From positions 1-57,470 of the forward strand of contig CAMDRI010000011.1 of the NCBI GenBank assembly GCA_945906725.1: 57,470 nt of DNA. The letters are read 5' to 3'. The position numbers and the translations under genes were made by a program. The notes beneath the pieces are model-generated. The model was not told where the DNA came from and made no database searches. It saw only the letters and a program-made list of their open reading frames with translations. The stretch's first letter is position 1. Every line of letters begins with the position of its first letter. Origin of the DNA: Candidatus Kuenenia stuttgartensis (GTDB lineage Bacteria > Planctomycetota > Planctomycetia > Planctomycetales > Planctomycetaceae). Of the stretch, positions 44,982-54,332 are shown in pieces.

Positions 44982-45073
44982 GGTGTGTGCTCCGATTGAG
45001 TGGGCGAAGTAAGGCGAAAGAATAGTCGCCTCGCGAAACACTGACCATGAATCGTAAACGAAATCCGCTCAGA

Positions 45074-46546
45074 TCAAGCCAACAACTCCTTCACGACCCG
45101 GCACGGCTCTACGCCTGTCAGCCGTTGATCGAGTCCCTGGTACTTGTACGAGAACCGTTCGTGGTCAAAGCCGAGCAGATGCAGCACGGTTGCGTGAAAA
45201 TCCCGAATCGGGACCGGGTCTTTGACGACGTTGTACGAGAAGTCGTCGGTCTCGCCGTAGATCGTGCCTCCCTTCGTGCCACCGCCGGCCATCCACCAAG
45301 TGAAGCAACGCGGGTGATGATCGCGGCCGTAATTTTGTTTCGAGAGGCCCCCTTGCGAGTAAATCGTGCGGCCGAACTCGCCACCCCAGATGACCAGCGT
45401 GTCGTCAAATAGTCCGCGCTGTTTCAGGTCTTGAACCAGTGCGTGACAGGGTTGGTCCACGTCGCGGCATTGGGACGGCAAGCGGCCGGCGACGTTGCCG
45501 TGCGTGTCCCAATTGTTGATGTAAACCTGCACGAACCGCACGCCTCGTTCGACCAGACGTCGCGCAGTCAGCACCGTGTTGGCGAACGTGCCCGGCTTTT
45601 GAACTTCGTCGCCATACATTTTTAAAGTCGCCTCGGATTCGCTGGCGATGTTGGTTAACTCCGGCACGCTAGTCTGCATGCGAAACGCAAGTTCATAGTT
45701 CTCGATGCGCGTCCGCGTCTCCGGATCGCCGAGTTGTTGCAGGTTGAGTTCGTTGAGCTGCTTCAATCCATCGAGCGTTTTGCGTCGAATCTCGGTCGGC
45801 ACGCCCGGCGGGTTGTTGATGTAGAGAATCGGATCGCCGGCGGAACGAAAACTCGTTGCGGCGTGCTCGCCAGGCAGATAGCCCGCTTGCCACAGCCGCG
45901 CGGAGATCGCTTGTACCTGCTCGGTGTTGCTCGGCTTCGCGACCATCACCACGAACGCGGGCAGGTCTTCGTTGAGCGAACCGAGTCCATAGCTCGCCCA
46001 CGCTCCGAGACACGGCCGGCCGGTGACTTGGTTGCCGGTTTGGATAAAGCTGATCGCCGGCTCGTGATTGATTGCCTCAGTGTTCATCGAGCGGATGAAG
46101 ACCATGTCATCGACCATCTTCGCCTTCCACGGAAGCAACTCGGACAGCCACATGCCGCACTCGCCGTGCTGCTGGAACTTGAACATCGACGGCGCGATCG
46201 GGAAGCGTGCCTGCCCGCTGGTCATCGTCGTCAGTCGCTGCCCCTTGCGAACGGACTCCGGCAGGTCTTTGTCGTACCACTCGTTCATCACCGGCTTGTA
46301 ATCGAACAGGTCCATCTGCGGCGGACCTCCGACCATGTGGAGGTAAATCACATGCTTGGCCTTGCCCGCGAAGTGTTGCAGATTCGTCTTCGGCAACGAC
46401 GCCGCGTTGTTAGTCTCCGCCGCGCCGGCAACTCCGGGCACTTGCCCCATCAGTGAGGCGAGCGACGCCCAACCGAGCGCGTGCGACCCCTGCGAGAAGA
46501 AGTAACGACGAGTCACGTTGCGTTGGTATTCCTGAAGAAAATCCAT
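45074..46546 (-). CDS. DUF1501 domain protein with Tat-like signal
   Basis: A 490-residue DUF1501 protein. It begins with MDFLQEYQRNVTRRYFFSQGSHALGWASLASLMG, a twin-arginine leader typical of the family members paired with planctomycete cytochromes. Core motifs are VIYLHMVGGPPQMDLFDYKP, IRSMNTEAINHEPAI, YINNWDTHGN, and IWGGEFGRTIYSQG followed by YGRDHHPRCFTWWMAGGG. ATG at 46546 has GGAGG five bases upstream. It starts 57 bases after the end of the DUF1549/DUF1553 gene, an arrangement seen again and again in Planctomycetota. Its biochemical role is unknown. Confidence 0.9.
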   Translation of the reverse strand: MDFLQEYQRNVTRRYFFSQGSHALGWASLASLMGQVPGVAGAAETNNAASLPKTNLQHFAGKAKHVIYLHMVGGPPQMDLFDYKPVMNEWYDKDLPESVRKGQRLTTMTSGQARFPIAPSMFKFQQHGECGMWLSELLPWKAKMVDDMVFIRSMNTEAINHEPAISFIQTGNQVTGRPCLGAWASYGLGSLNEDLPAFVVMVAKPSNTEQVQAISARLWQAGYLPGEHAATSFRSAGDPILYINNPPGVPTEIRRKTLDGLKQLNELNLQQLGDPETRTRIENYELAFRMQTSVPELTNIASESEATLKMYGDEVQKPGTFANTVLTARRLVERGVRFVQVYINNWDTHGNVAGRLPSQCRDVDQPCHALVQDLKQRGLFDDTLVIWGGEFGRTIYSQGGLSKQNYGRDHHPRCFTWWMAGGGTKGGTIYGETDDFSYNVVKDPVPIRDFHATVLHLLGFDHERFSYKYQGLDQRLTGVEPCRVVKELLA

Positions 46547-46603
46547 GATCGCCTCCGAAACAAATCGGTGAGTTGAATTCAACCAGAGTCAGTCGGTTTG
46601 AGA

Positions 46604-49600
46604 TTACTTGTTCAACACTTCGTCGAGGTTCAGCACCTCGTTCGTCAGCATCGTCCAGGCAGCGAGCATCGCAGGGTCGAGTCCCGCGTCGGGCTTGGAT
46701 TCGCCGAACGAGATGAGCTGCTTCGCGTCATCGCCGTGGGCTTGGTAGTACGCGGCGAGTTCCTGGAATGATGACTTCACGACGGCCAGTTCGTCCGGGC
46801 GGAATGGGCGAGCGAGCAGTCGCTTTGCCAGCAAGTCCGCTCGTGAGTCAAACGAATCGCCGCCGTTCTTGAGCACGACCTGTGCGAGCATTCGCGCCGC
46901 CTCGACGTGTTGCACGTCGTTCAATGTCACAAGCGCTTGCAGCGGCGTGTTGGTGCGGTCGCGGCGGACGATGCAGGTTTCGCGAGCGGTCGCGTTGAAG
47001 ATTTCCATCGAGGCGGGAGGGGCCGCGCGTTTGATGAACGTGTAGAGGCTGCGGCGATACAGGCTCTCGCCGGTGTCTCGTTTGTAGTCGCGTGTGTTGC
47101 TGCCGATCATTGCGACCGCTTCCCAGACGCCGTCGGGCTGATACGGCTTGACGCTCGGCCCGCCGAGTTTCGGCACCAGCAGGCCGCTGGCGGCCAGCGA
47201 GTAGTCGCGGATCATCTCGGCATCCATTCGGAACCGCGGGCCTCGAGACAACATTCGGTTCTGCGGATCACGTTCCAGCTTTTCGCGAGTCACGACCGCC
47301 GACTGTCGGTAGGTGTTGGACATCAGCACCATTTTGAAGAAATTTTTCATGTCCCATCCGGACTCGCGAAACTCGACCGCCAGCCAATCGAGCAGTTCCG
47401 GATGCGACGGCAGTTCGCCGGTGATCCCGAGGTCTCCGGCGGTCTTCACGAGTCCGCTGCCAAAAACTTCTTGCCAGAAGCGGTTGACGGTGACTCGCGT
47501 GGTCAGCGGGTGTTCTGGTTGCAGCAGCCACTGAGCGAACCCGATCCGATTTTTGGGGACTTCGTTCGGAAAGGCGGGCAGCGCGGCCGGGGTCGCCGGC
47601 TTCACCGGGTCTTTGCGCTTGTCGTACTCACCACGGAAGAGGATGTAGGCCATCGCTTCTTCTGACTTCTCGTGCATGACGTGCGCGATCGTACCGCGTG
47701 ACTTGATCGCGACCTCTTCCTGCTGCGCCGCGGCGACCTGGCCGTTGAGCTCTTGAAACGGTTTGTCGAGCGTGACAAGCCACCAGTCGAAGAGTTCGTT
47801 GACCTCCTGCGGCGTCCGCTTGTCGGCCGGCTTCGCGAGTAACTCGACGGCCTGCGGCGTGCGATTGAGCTGTTCGATTTCGCTGTTCGCGAGTGCTCGG
47901 CCGTAAACGCGAGCATCTTGAAGCACGACATTTTGCAGCCGCTCGCTCTTGCTGCGTTGTCCAATCGTCAGCGGGACCTTCGTCTTGATCGTGGATTTGA
48001 GTTGATCGGCTTCGACATCGACCGGCTGCTGCACGCCGTTGACGAAAACTCGCACGCCAGCCGCTTTTCCCGAACCGTCGTAAGTCACGCAGACGTGGTT
48101 CCACTGATTCGGTTGCAGCGGCGTCTTACCGACGACCTTGAGTGCGTCGGTCTGCCACGCATTGATGATGTGCATTCCCGGCTTGTCCGCTTGCAACCAA
48201 AGATCCCAGCCGCGATACCCACTGCTGCCAACGTCCATGCGTGCCAGGATTGCTCCAGTTTGATTCCGCTTTGTGACTTTGACCCATGCGGATGCGGTGA
48301 ACCCGTGGTCCTTTTCGAAGTCACCGGCTTCGGACACTTCCAGCGGGTGATCGCCGATTGTGATCGCGAATGCCTTTGCTCCAACCTTGCCGTTCGCGAC
48401 CCAATCGAAGCCGGATTTGACTTCGACCGTTCGCTCTTGGCCTTCGACAATCAGCTTCAGCGATTCGCCATTCCCCTCGTTGAGCGGCGCATGCAGCTTC
48501 AAGCCCTCGGTCGGCACGAGCACGGCGAGTTGCTCAACCTTCGCGTCGCCCAGCCACTTGTCGTAGTCAGCACGAGCCTCCTTCTTGCGAGCCTCCAGCT
48601 TGCCGCGCATCTCCTTCAGGACTGCGGAAACCGACTCCCATTTCTCGCGATCTTCCGGTTTCGGGACAGTGATGATCGGCGGCGTGTTGGAAATATTGCC
48701 ATCCATCGCGGACTGCGTCGTGTTATTAAAGAACGCCGCCAGCGAATAAAAATCTCGCTGCGAGATCGGATCGAACTTGTGGTCGTGGCAGACCGCGCAG
48801 CCCGCCGTCAGCCCCATCCAGACTTGCGAGACGGTTTCTGTCCGGTCGCGCGTGTACGAGACGAGGACTTCCTCGGCGATCGAGCCACCTTCGTTGGTCG
48901 TGATGTTGCAGCGGTTGAAGCCCGACGCGACTTCTTGATCGAGCGTCTTGTTCGGCAGCAGGTCGCCTGCGAGTTGCTCGACCGTGAACTGATCGAACGG
49001 CATGTTGCGGTTGAAGGCGTTGATGACCCAATCGCGAAACGTCCACATCTCGCGGAAGTTGTCGAAGTGGATGCCGTGCGTGTCGGCGTAGCGAGCTGCG
49101 TCAAGCCAGTAACGCCCGCGATGCTCGCCCCACTGCTTCGAGGTCATCAGCTTGTCGATCAGCTTCTCGTAGGCGTTGTTGGACTTGTCGGTCACGAATT
49201 CATCGACCAGCTCCACACCCGGTGGCAGGCCAGTGATATCGAGGCTGACTCGCCGAGCCAATGTCCGCCGATCCACCTCGGCCGCTGGGGTTAGTCCGGC
49301 TGCTTCGAGCTTCGCGAGCACAAACCGGTCGATCGGGTTTTTCGCCCAAGCCTCGTTCTTGACTTTCGGTAATGCGGGCCGAACCGGCGCGATGAACGAC
49401 CAGTGAGCCTGATACTCGGCCCCGCTGGCAATCCACTTTTTCAACAGTTCTTTCTGTTTCTCCGTCAGCGCTTTCTTGATGGCCGGCGGCGGCATGACCT
49501 GTTCAGCGTCGGCGGAAAGGATGCGCCGCACCATCTCGCTCTCGTTCGGCTTACCCGGCACGATGACCTTTTTGCCGATCGCGTCGTCCCGGCGATCAAG

Positions 49601-49765
49601 CCGATAGTCCCCTTTCCGAGCCGCGCTATCTGGCCCGTGACACGGAAAACACATGTCGGTCAAGATCGGCCGAATGTCGCGGTTGTAGAGAATCGCGTCA
49701 TCGGCGCGGCTCGACGCGACCGCAAAGACACAGACAGTCCACGAAAGCAATCCCATGAATCGCAT
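46604..49765 (-). CDS. PSCyt1 / DUF1549 / LamG / DUF1553 protein
   Basis: A 1053-residue exported protein. After a signal peptide ([17 protein letters not shown]) lies a planctomycete cytochrome C domain with CFPCH (39-43), [13 protein letters not shown] and [14 protein letters not shown]1549 follows ([18 protein letters not shown]...[10 protein letters not shown]) with [13 protein letters not shown] near residue 320. A LamG/concanavalin-like domain sits near 470-640 ([21 protein letters not shown]...[12 protein letters not shown]). The C-terminal DUF1553 contains [20 protein letters not shown] and [16 protein letters not shown]. It probably binds haem and glycans outside the cytoplasm. It forms a pair with the downstream DUF1501 gene. 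Confidence 0.92.
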   Translation of the reverse strand: MRFMGLLSWTVCVFAVASSRADDAILYNRDIRPILTDMCFPCHGPDSAARKGDYRLDRRDDAIGKKVIVPGKPNESEMVRRILSADAEQVMPPPAIKKALTEKQKELLKKWIASGAEYQAHWSFIAPVRPALPKVKNEAWAKNPIDRFVLAKLEAAGLTPAAEVDRRTLARRVSLDITGLPPGVELVDEFVTDKSNNAYEKLIDKLMTSKQWGEHRGRYWLDAARYADTHGIHFDNFREMWTFRDWVINAFNRNMPFDQFTVEQLAGDLLPNKTLDQEVASGFNRCNITTNEGGSIAEEVLVSYTRDRTETVSQVWMGLTAGCAVCHDHKFDPISQRDFYSLAAFFNNTTQSAMDGNISNTPPIITVPKPEDREKWESVSAVLKEMRGKLEARKKEARADYDKWLGDAKVEQLAVLVPTEGLKLHAPLNEGNGESLKLIVEGQERTVEVKSGFDWVANGKVGAKAFAITIGDHPLEVSEAGDFEKDHGFTASAWVKVTKRNQTGAILARMDVGSSGYRGWDLWLQADKPGMHIINAWQTDALKVVGKTPLQPNQWNHVCVTYDGSGKAAGVRVFVNGVQQPVDVEADQLKSTIKTKVPLTIGQRSKSERLQNVVLQDARVYGRALANSEIEQLNRTPQAVELLAKPADKRTPQEVNELFDWWLVTLDKPFQELNGQVAAAQQEEVAIKSRGTIAHVMHEKSEEAMAYILFRGEYDKRKDPVKPATPAALPAFPNEVPKNRIGFAQWLLQPEHPLTTRVTVNRFWQEVFGSGLVKTAGDLGITGELPSHPELLDWLAVEFRESGWDMKNFFKMVLMSNTYRQSAVVTREKLERDPQNRMLSRGPRFRMDAEMIRDYSLAASGLLVPKLGGPSVKPYQPDGVWEAVAMIGSNTRDYKRDTGESLYRRSLYTFIKRAAPPASMEIFNATARETCIVRRDRTNTPLQALVTLNDVQHVEAARMLAQVVLKNGGDSFDSRADLLAKRLLARPFRPDELAVVKSSFQELAAYYQAHGDDAKQLISFGESKPDAGLDPAMLAAWTMLTNEVLNLDEVLNK

Positions 49766-49810
49766 GGCAGCAACCCCTCAAATCGCGGGTGTGAATAGTT
49801 GGGACAAAGT

Positions 49811-49936
49811 TTAACCCACAAGCCGCAAGCTGTCCGGCCGAAAGCCGTGAGCCGATGACCGAAAGCTGTTATCATTTTTTTAACTCGGTGAATAAGGATA
49901 ACGGCCAACGGCGTTCGGCTCACGGCTGACGGCCGG
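49811..49936. repeat. Long imperfect palindrome, family D-like
   Basis: Arms built of GCCGAAAGCCGTGAGCCG and CGGCTCACGGCTGACGGC flank an AT-rich centre. It resembles 7325-7428. It lies between two divergent genes, just ahead of the ribosome site of the M14/GH88 gene at 49967. Confidence 0.6.
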
Positions 49937-49966
49937 GCCAGGTTGACGAGTCGAGGAGACGTTCTG

Positions 49967-51700
49967 ATGATCCGACACGTTGGGTGTCTGTTGTTCGTTC
50001 TGTTTTTGAGTCTCCCGTCGCAAGCGGCGGAGCACAGCGTCGCCGAGCGACTGTCCCGCGAAACGTGGATCAAGGATTCGCGCCTGGTTGCATCGGCGAT
50101 CGGAGTCACGCGGCGAGAAACTCCGATCCCTTGTTTGATTGACCGAGCGGAACTGGCGGACGAGCCGAATCGGCATCTGGTCTGGCTGGTCGGTGGGCTG
50201 GACGGGACGGACGAGAGCATCACGGGGACCTTGTTGCTGCTGCGATGGTTCCACACGTCCGAGGACGCGAAGGAATTACGATCGTCAATGGCAGTCTCGG
50301 CCGTGGTCATCGCCAATCCCGATGGTTGGACGGAGCAGTCCGGATCGCGAAACCGTTCCGGTGGGGACTTGCTGCGCGGTTATCCGCCGCCGCCTGACGG
50401 CTATCAAAGTTCAACGGTTCCCGAAGCGCAGTACCTCTGGCGCTGGCTGGGGACTCAGGCCCCTGATCTGGTGGTGGCCGTACAAAAGTCGGCCGAGGAC
50501 TCTCAGGCCGAGGACGATGAACTCGTTGCTCAACTCTCTCGACAGGGGGCGGCTGGCATGGGCTCGATGCGAGCGAAGTCGCTCAACCCGCTTCCACCGG
50601 AGAGTGTTCCGATTCGCGGAGCCAAGTTGCTTGTGGAGGAATCGATCATCTCGCTCGACACTCAGGGGACGTGGCACAGTGCCGCCCGCAGCCAACGGTT
50701 GTCGCGCCAACGCCGCTCGCCCATCGACGTCGCCCAGCAACTCGCGAAGCGATACGGGCACTCACTGAAGTCGGTGCAGTACATTCCGGCGGTCGCCGTG
50801 ATCGGCCGAGTTCGGCTGAGCGAACTGACCAACGATCCGTCGCATCAACAAGACGCCGAGCGGATCGTTGAGCCATATCTTTCTGGAAAACAGAAAGCGA
50901 TCAGCGACAAGCCGAGCGGCAGCGACTTTTCCGGACATCTGGTCTTCAGTGAACTCGCTCAGCGGACGACCGACTCAGCCACGAAAGCGAAGTTGATTTC
51001 CCTCGCGAAGGCCGCCGCCGATTTTGGCTTCGAAGCGAACGGCCAACCGCGTGAGGCGATGCCGGAGCACGTCGAGATGTCCGACGCCGTATTTATGGCC
51101 TGTCCGATTCTCGCTCAAGTCGGGCGACTGACCGGCGAGACGAAGTACCACGACATGTCCGTGCGGCATCTCGCGTTCATGCGAAAGCTCTGTGTTCGAC
51201 CGGACGAACTGTATCGCAACTCGCCGCTCAACGACGCGGCTTGGGGACGAGGCAATGGCTTTCCAGCGCTGGGTCTCGCGCTGACATTGACTGACCTGCC
51301 AGCCGAGCATCCCGGCCGAGCCGAAGTCCTCCGAGCGTTTCAGGAACATCTCGCAGCGCTCCGCACGCATCAAGACCCGACCGGCATGTGGCATCAAGTC
51401 ATCGACGTCGAGGGGAGCTATCGCGAGCTGACCGCGACCTGCATGATTTCGTTCGCGATGCTGCGCGGCATGAAACAGGGCTGGCTCGACCGCGCCACAT
51501 ACGAGCCATGCGTCCGCAAATCCTGGCCCGCGATTCTGGCTCGAATCGGCAACGATGGCTCGCTGATCGACGTCTGCGAAGGGACTGGCAAGCAAATGTC
51601 GTTGCGAGCCTACCTCGACCGCAAAGCCATCCTCGGTCCCGACGATCGCGGCGGAGCGATGGCATTGCTCGTTGCGACAGAGATGGCGACATTTCACTAA
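49967..51700 (+). CDS. Exported M14-like / GH88-GH105 fusion protein
   Basis: A 577-residue protein with a signal peptide (MIRHVGCLLFVLFLSLPSQAAE). Residues about 25-190 resemble an M14 carboxypeptidase-like fold: HLVWLVGGLDGTDES, where the usual HxxE is DxxD/E, then ANPDGW at 117 and a nearby arginine/asparagine pair. The second half is a GH88/GH105 (unsaturated glucuronyl/rhamnogalacturonyl hydrolase) barrel: EMSDAVFMACPILAQVG, DAAWGRGNGFPALGLAL and GMWHQVIDVEGSYRELTATCMISFAM. ATG at 49967 is supported by GGAG and the signal peptide. The stop codon is provided by a family B repeat. It should act on pectin-like fragments outside the cytoplasm. Confidence 0.8.
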   Translation: MIRHVGCLLFVLFLSLPSQAAEHSVAERLSRETWIKDSRLVASAIGVTRRETPIPCLIDRAELADEPNRHLVWLVGGLDGTDESITGTLLLLRWFHTSEDAKELRSSMAVSAVVIANPDGWTEQSGSRNRSGGDLLRGYPPPPDGYQSSTVPEAQYLWRWLGTQAPDLVVAVQKSAEDSQAEDDELVAQLSRQGAAGMGSMRAKSLNPLPPESVPIRGAKLLVEESIISLDTQGTWHSAARSQRLSRQRRSPIDVAQQLAKRYGHSLKSVQYIPAVAVIGRVRLSELTNDPSHQQDAERIVEPYLSGKQKAISDKPSGSDFSGHLVFSELAQRTTDSATKAKLISLAKAAADFGFEANGQPREAMPEHVEMSDAVFMACPILAQVGRLTGETKYHDMSVRHLAFMRKLCVRPDELYRNSPLNDAAWGRGNGFPALGLALTLTDLPAEHPGRAEVLRAFQEHLAALRTHQDPTGMWHQVIDVEGSYRELTATCMISFAMLRGMKQGWLDRATYEPCVRKSWPAILARIGNDGSLIDVCEGTGKQMSLRAYLDRKAILGPDDRGGAMALLVATEMATFH

Positions 51701-51789
51701 TCCGAAGCATCAGCGAGGGCGAACGCTTCAGAACGCAAGGATTCACAGGCGTCGTTGAAGCGTTCGCCCTCGCTGACGCTTCGGCTTAG
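51697..51789. repeat. Palindromic repeat, family B copy 3
   Basis: A 93-base palindrome with ends CTAATCCGAAGCATCAGCG and CGCTGACGCTTCGGCTTAG and an inner GAACGCTTC/GAAGCGTTC arm. The TAA stop of the glycosidase fusion gene (51698-51700) lies in its left end. It separates the convergent DUF1549/DUF1553 gene. Confidence 0.8.
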
Positions 51790-51795
51790 TAGGCT

Positions 51796-54285
51796 TCAGC
51801 GCACCAACAAGAAATCGCGGCTGTTGAGCAGGCTCCACATCAGGTCTTGAACCGCTTCAATACGCTGTTGATCGCCGTAGGTCTGAATATGTTTTTTGGC
51901 GACTTCAATTTCCTTCGCGATTGGACGTCGGGCGAGTGACCAAAGATAAAGGTCTTCGATGAGCTGATCTTCGGTCGGGATCGGATTCTGTTTGAGCAGT
52001 TGAGCGACGCGGCCGTTGGGGTCGGTGACACGGCGGAGGATCGACTGGCCGTTGATCAGGTGCAGTGCTTGGAGCATGTTGCTGTCGCCGTCACGTTCGC
52101 ATTCGCAGGCGTCGGCTCGCTGAGGTTTTCCGAACAGAGCGAGGAAGTCGCTGTTGATCTCTGCATCGGGAAGCTGAGCGGCCGAGAAACCTGCCGGCGC
52201 TCCGCCGAAGTTCTCGCGCACGCCGGTTGCCTGGACGAGCGAATCGAGCAGCGCTTCAGCCGGGATGCGGCGCGGCAGCGCGTGCGAAAAGTTCAGCGTG
52301 TCGTGCTGATTGCTGTCGTTCGCGACGCTGCTGCGTTGATAGGTCTGCGACGTGACGATGCGGCGCATCAAGTGACGCACGTCGAAGCGGTGCTCGATGA
52401 AATCTTTGGTCAGTGCGTCGAGCAGTTCAGGATTGATCGGCGGATTTGTCGTCCGCAGGTCATCGACCGGATCGACAATTCCGCGCGAAAAAAAGTAGCT
52501 CCAGAAGCGATTGGCGAGGCTCCGAGCGAACATCGGGTTGTCGGGAGCGGCCAGCCATGCCGCCAATTGAACTCGGCGATCGGTGCCGGTCGAGACGGGT
52601 GGTTGAATCCCGCCGAGGAATCTCGGCGGCTGAGCTTGTCCCGATCGCGGGTTCGTGGCGAAACCGGCCGCGAGTTGCAGACTCACCGAGCGGGCGTTTG
52701 GGATGCCGACCATGCGCGGGTCGGCCTTCGCCGTCACTTGATTGAAGAAGCTATTGAGGCCGTAGTAATCCTCCTGCGTCCAATTCTCGAACGGGTGCGT
52801 GTGGCAGCGAGCACACAACATGCGGACCCCACAAAAAACCTCGGCGACTCGTTCGAGCGTGTCGTTCGTATCCTTGCTGATGAGGAAGTACGCCCCCGCC
52901 GGGTCGTCGGCGGCTCCCCCTTTGCTGGTGAGCAGTTGCCGAGTCATCTCGTCCAGAGGAATGTTCGATGCGACCGCGCTCCGAATCCATTCACGGAAGC
53001 CGTACATCGCTGGCTCGCTGAGTCGCACGCGCGAGTTCTGCAACAAGTCCCCCCACTTCAGCGACCAGTGATCGACAAACTCCGGCCGAGCAAAAAGAAC
53101 TTCGATCGCCTTCGTCCGCTTCGCCGGATCGGCATCGGCAAGAAACTTGCGAACCTCATCCGCCGTCGGCTGCAAGCCAATCAAGTCGAGCGACACACGC
53201 CTCAGGAATTCTTCGTCGCTCGAGAGCTCTGACGGCGTCACCTTCAAGTCATTGAGCTTCGCGACCACATGCTGGTCGATGAAGTGCTCGGTCGGGACAG
53301 GCGTCGGTTTGAATTCGGGCTTGCGGTTCAGCACAATCAATCGCGCGGCCGCAAACTTTCGTTCAAAGCGAGCGACCACCGCCGACTCGCCCAACCCGCG
53401 AGCGGTGACGTGACCGACATCAGTGACGTCCGCGACTCCGTCCGTGTTGACGTTGAAGATCGCCAGCTTCGTGACATCGCGCGTCGTGCCGTCGGTGTAA
53501 TGGGCGACCAACTGCAAGCGATGCGACTGCCCCGGTTCAACGACGAAGCGTTCTGGGAAGATGCGGACAAATTCGATCTCGGACTTGTCGTCGAGATCGC
53601 TCTTCGCTCCTTGCTCGATCCACGTTTGCAGAATCTTTTGCGACAGCGAACCCTTCGCGATCCGAATGCCTCCACGATGCGGCACCTCGCCGTTCGGCTT
53701 CGACACCAACAAACTTTCGCTCGGCTTGAGCAGATTAACGCGACGGCCGAACTGATCGCCGAACACCGCCTGATAATCCTGAGCCGCCTCGCCCCCTCGC
53801 AGCGACAGCTTGAATCCGTTCTTTCCGAGCGAGTACCCATGACACGCCCCCGCGTTGCAGCCGCCCTTCGACAGCACCGGCATGACCTCATGCCGAAAGC
53901 TGAAAGGCCGTTCGGTCGCCGGCAACTCGACAACCACCGGCACCTGCACCGTCTGCCCCGCCGCCTGCACCGTGACCTGCGTCTGTCCCGACTTCAACGG
54001 CTTCACCCAACCGTTTTCGACGGTCGCGATTGTCGGATCGGCGCTCGTCAGCGTGGCTTTCTGCGAGAGATCGATCGCGAATCCGTCCGCCGTACGACCG
54101 CTGACCGTCAGCGAATGCTCGTGGCGATGATGGATCAATTTCAAAGACGCTGGGAGCGCTTGGATATTGCCAGAGATGGCTTGCGGTTGATCGGCCACGG
54201 CGGAGGTGACCATCAAAAGGCAGCCGGCCAAGGCAGGTGAAAACTGTTGGGTAAAAAACGGAACAATATTTTGAATGGCCTTCAT
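51796..54285 (-). CDS. DUF1549/DUF1553 protein with Ig-like (BIG2) domain
   Basis: An 829-residue exported protein. An N-terminal signal segment precedes a BIG2-like Ig domain (residues about 45-120), then a cytochrome-like part with the CX4CH motif CNAGACH, followed by GKNGFKLSLRGG and KPSESLLVSKPNGEVPHRGG. A second BIG2-like stretch (QSHRLQLVAHYTDGTTRDVTKLA) follows, then DUF1549 (IDQHVVAKLNDLKVTPSELSSDEEFLRRVSLDLIGLQPT) and DUF1553 with CARCHTHPFENWTQEDYYGLNSFFNQ. ATG at 54285 has GAGGAG upstream. It follows the PPC-domain gene by 47 bases and belongs to the right-hand cassette. Confidence 0.9.
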   Translation of the reverse strand: MKAIQNIVPFFTQQFSPALAGCLLMVTSAVADQPQAISGNIQALPASLKLIHHRHEHSLTVSGRTADGFAIDLSQKATLTSADPTIATVENGWVKPLKSGQTQVTVQAAGQTVQVPVVVELPATERPFSFRHEVMPVLSKGGCNAGACHGYSLGKNGFKLSLRGGEAAQDYQAVFGDQFGRRVNLLKPSESLLVSKPNGEVPHRGGIRIAKGSLSQKILQTWIEQGAKSDLDDKSEIEFVRIFPERFVVEPGQSHRLQLVAHYTDGTTRDVTKLAIFNVNTDGVADVTDVGHVTARGLGESAVVARFERKFAAARLIVLNRKPEFKPTPVPTEHFIDQHVVAKLNDLKVTPSELSSDEEFLRRVSLDLIGLQPTADEVRKFLADADPAKRTKAIEVLFARPEFVDHWSLKWGDLLQNSRVRLSEPAMYGFREWIRSAVASNIPLDEMTRQLLTSKGGAADDPAGAYFLISKDTNDTLERVAEVFCGVRMLCARCHTHPFENWTQEDYYGLNSFFNQVTAKADPRMVGIPNARSVSLQLAAGFATNPRSGQAQPPRFLGGIQPPVSTGTDRRVQLAAWLAAPDNPMFARSLANRFWSYFFSRGIVDPVDDLRTTNPPINPELLDALTKDFIEHRFDVRHLMRRIVTSQTYQRSSVANDSNQHDTLNFSHALPRRIPAEALLDSLVQATGVRENFGGAPAGFSAAQLPDAEINSDFLALFGKPQRADACECERDGDSNMLQALHLINGQSILRRVTDPNGRVAQLLKQNPIPTEDQLIEDLYLWSLARRPIAKEIEVAKKHIQTYGDQQRIEAVQDLMWSLLNSRDFLLVR

Positions 54286-54332
54286 TTTTCACTCCTCAAT
54301 CTTTCACCTGATTGACTTCCAATTTCGTTGCT

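Noticed and set aside
47918..49294. Plus-strand open frame of 458 codons opposite the PSCyt1/DUF1549 gene
   Set aside because: The minus strand shows continuous DUF1549 and LamG motifs. The antisense product is compositionally biased.
52000..53232. Plus-strand open frame of 410 codons opposite the right DUF1549/DUF1553 gene
   Set aside because: Shadow of a well-supported gene with conserved motifs on the other strand.
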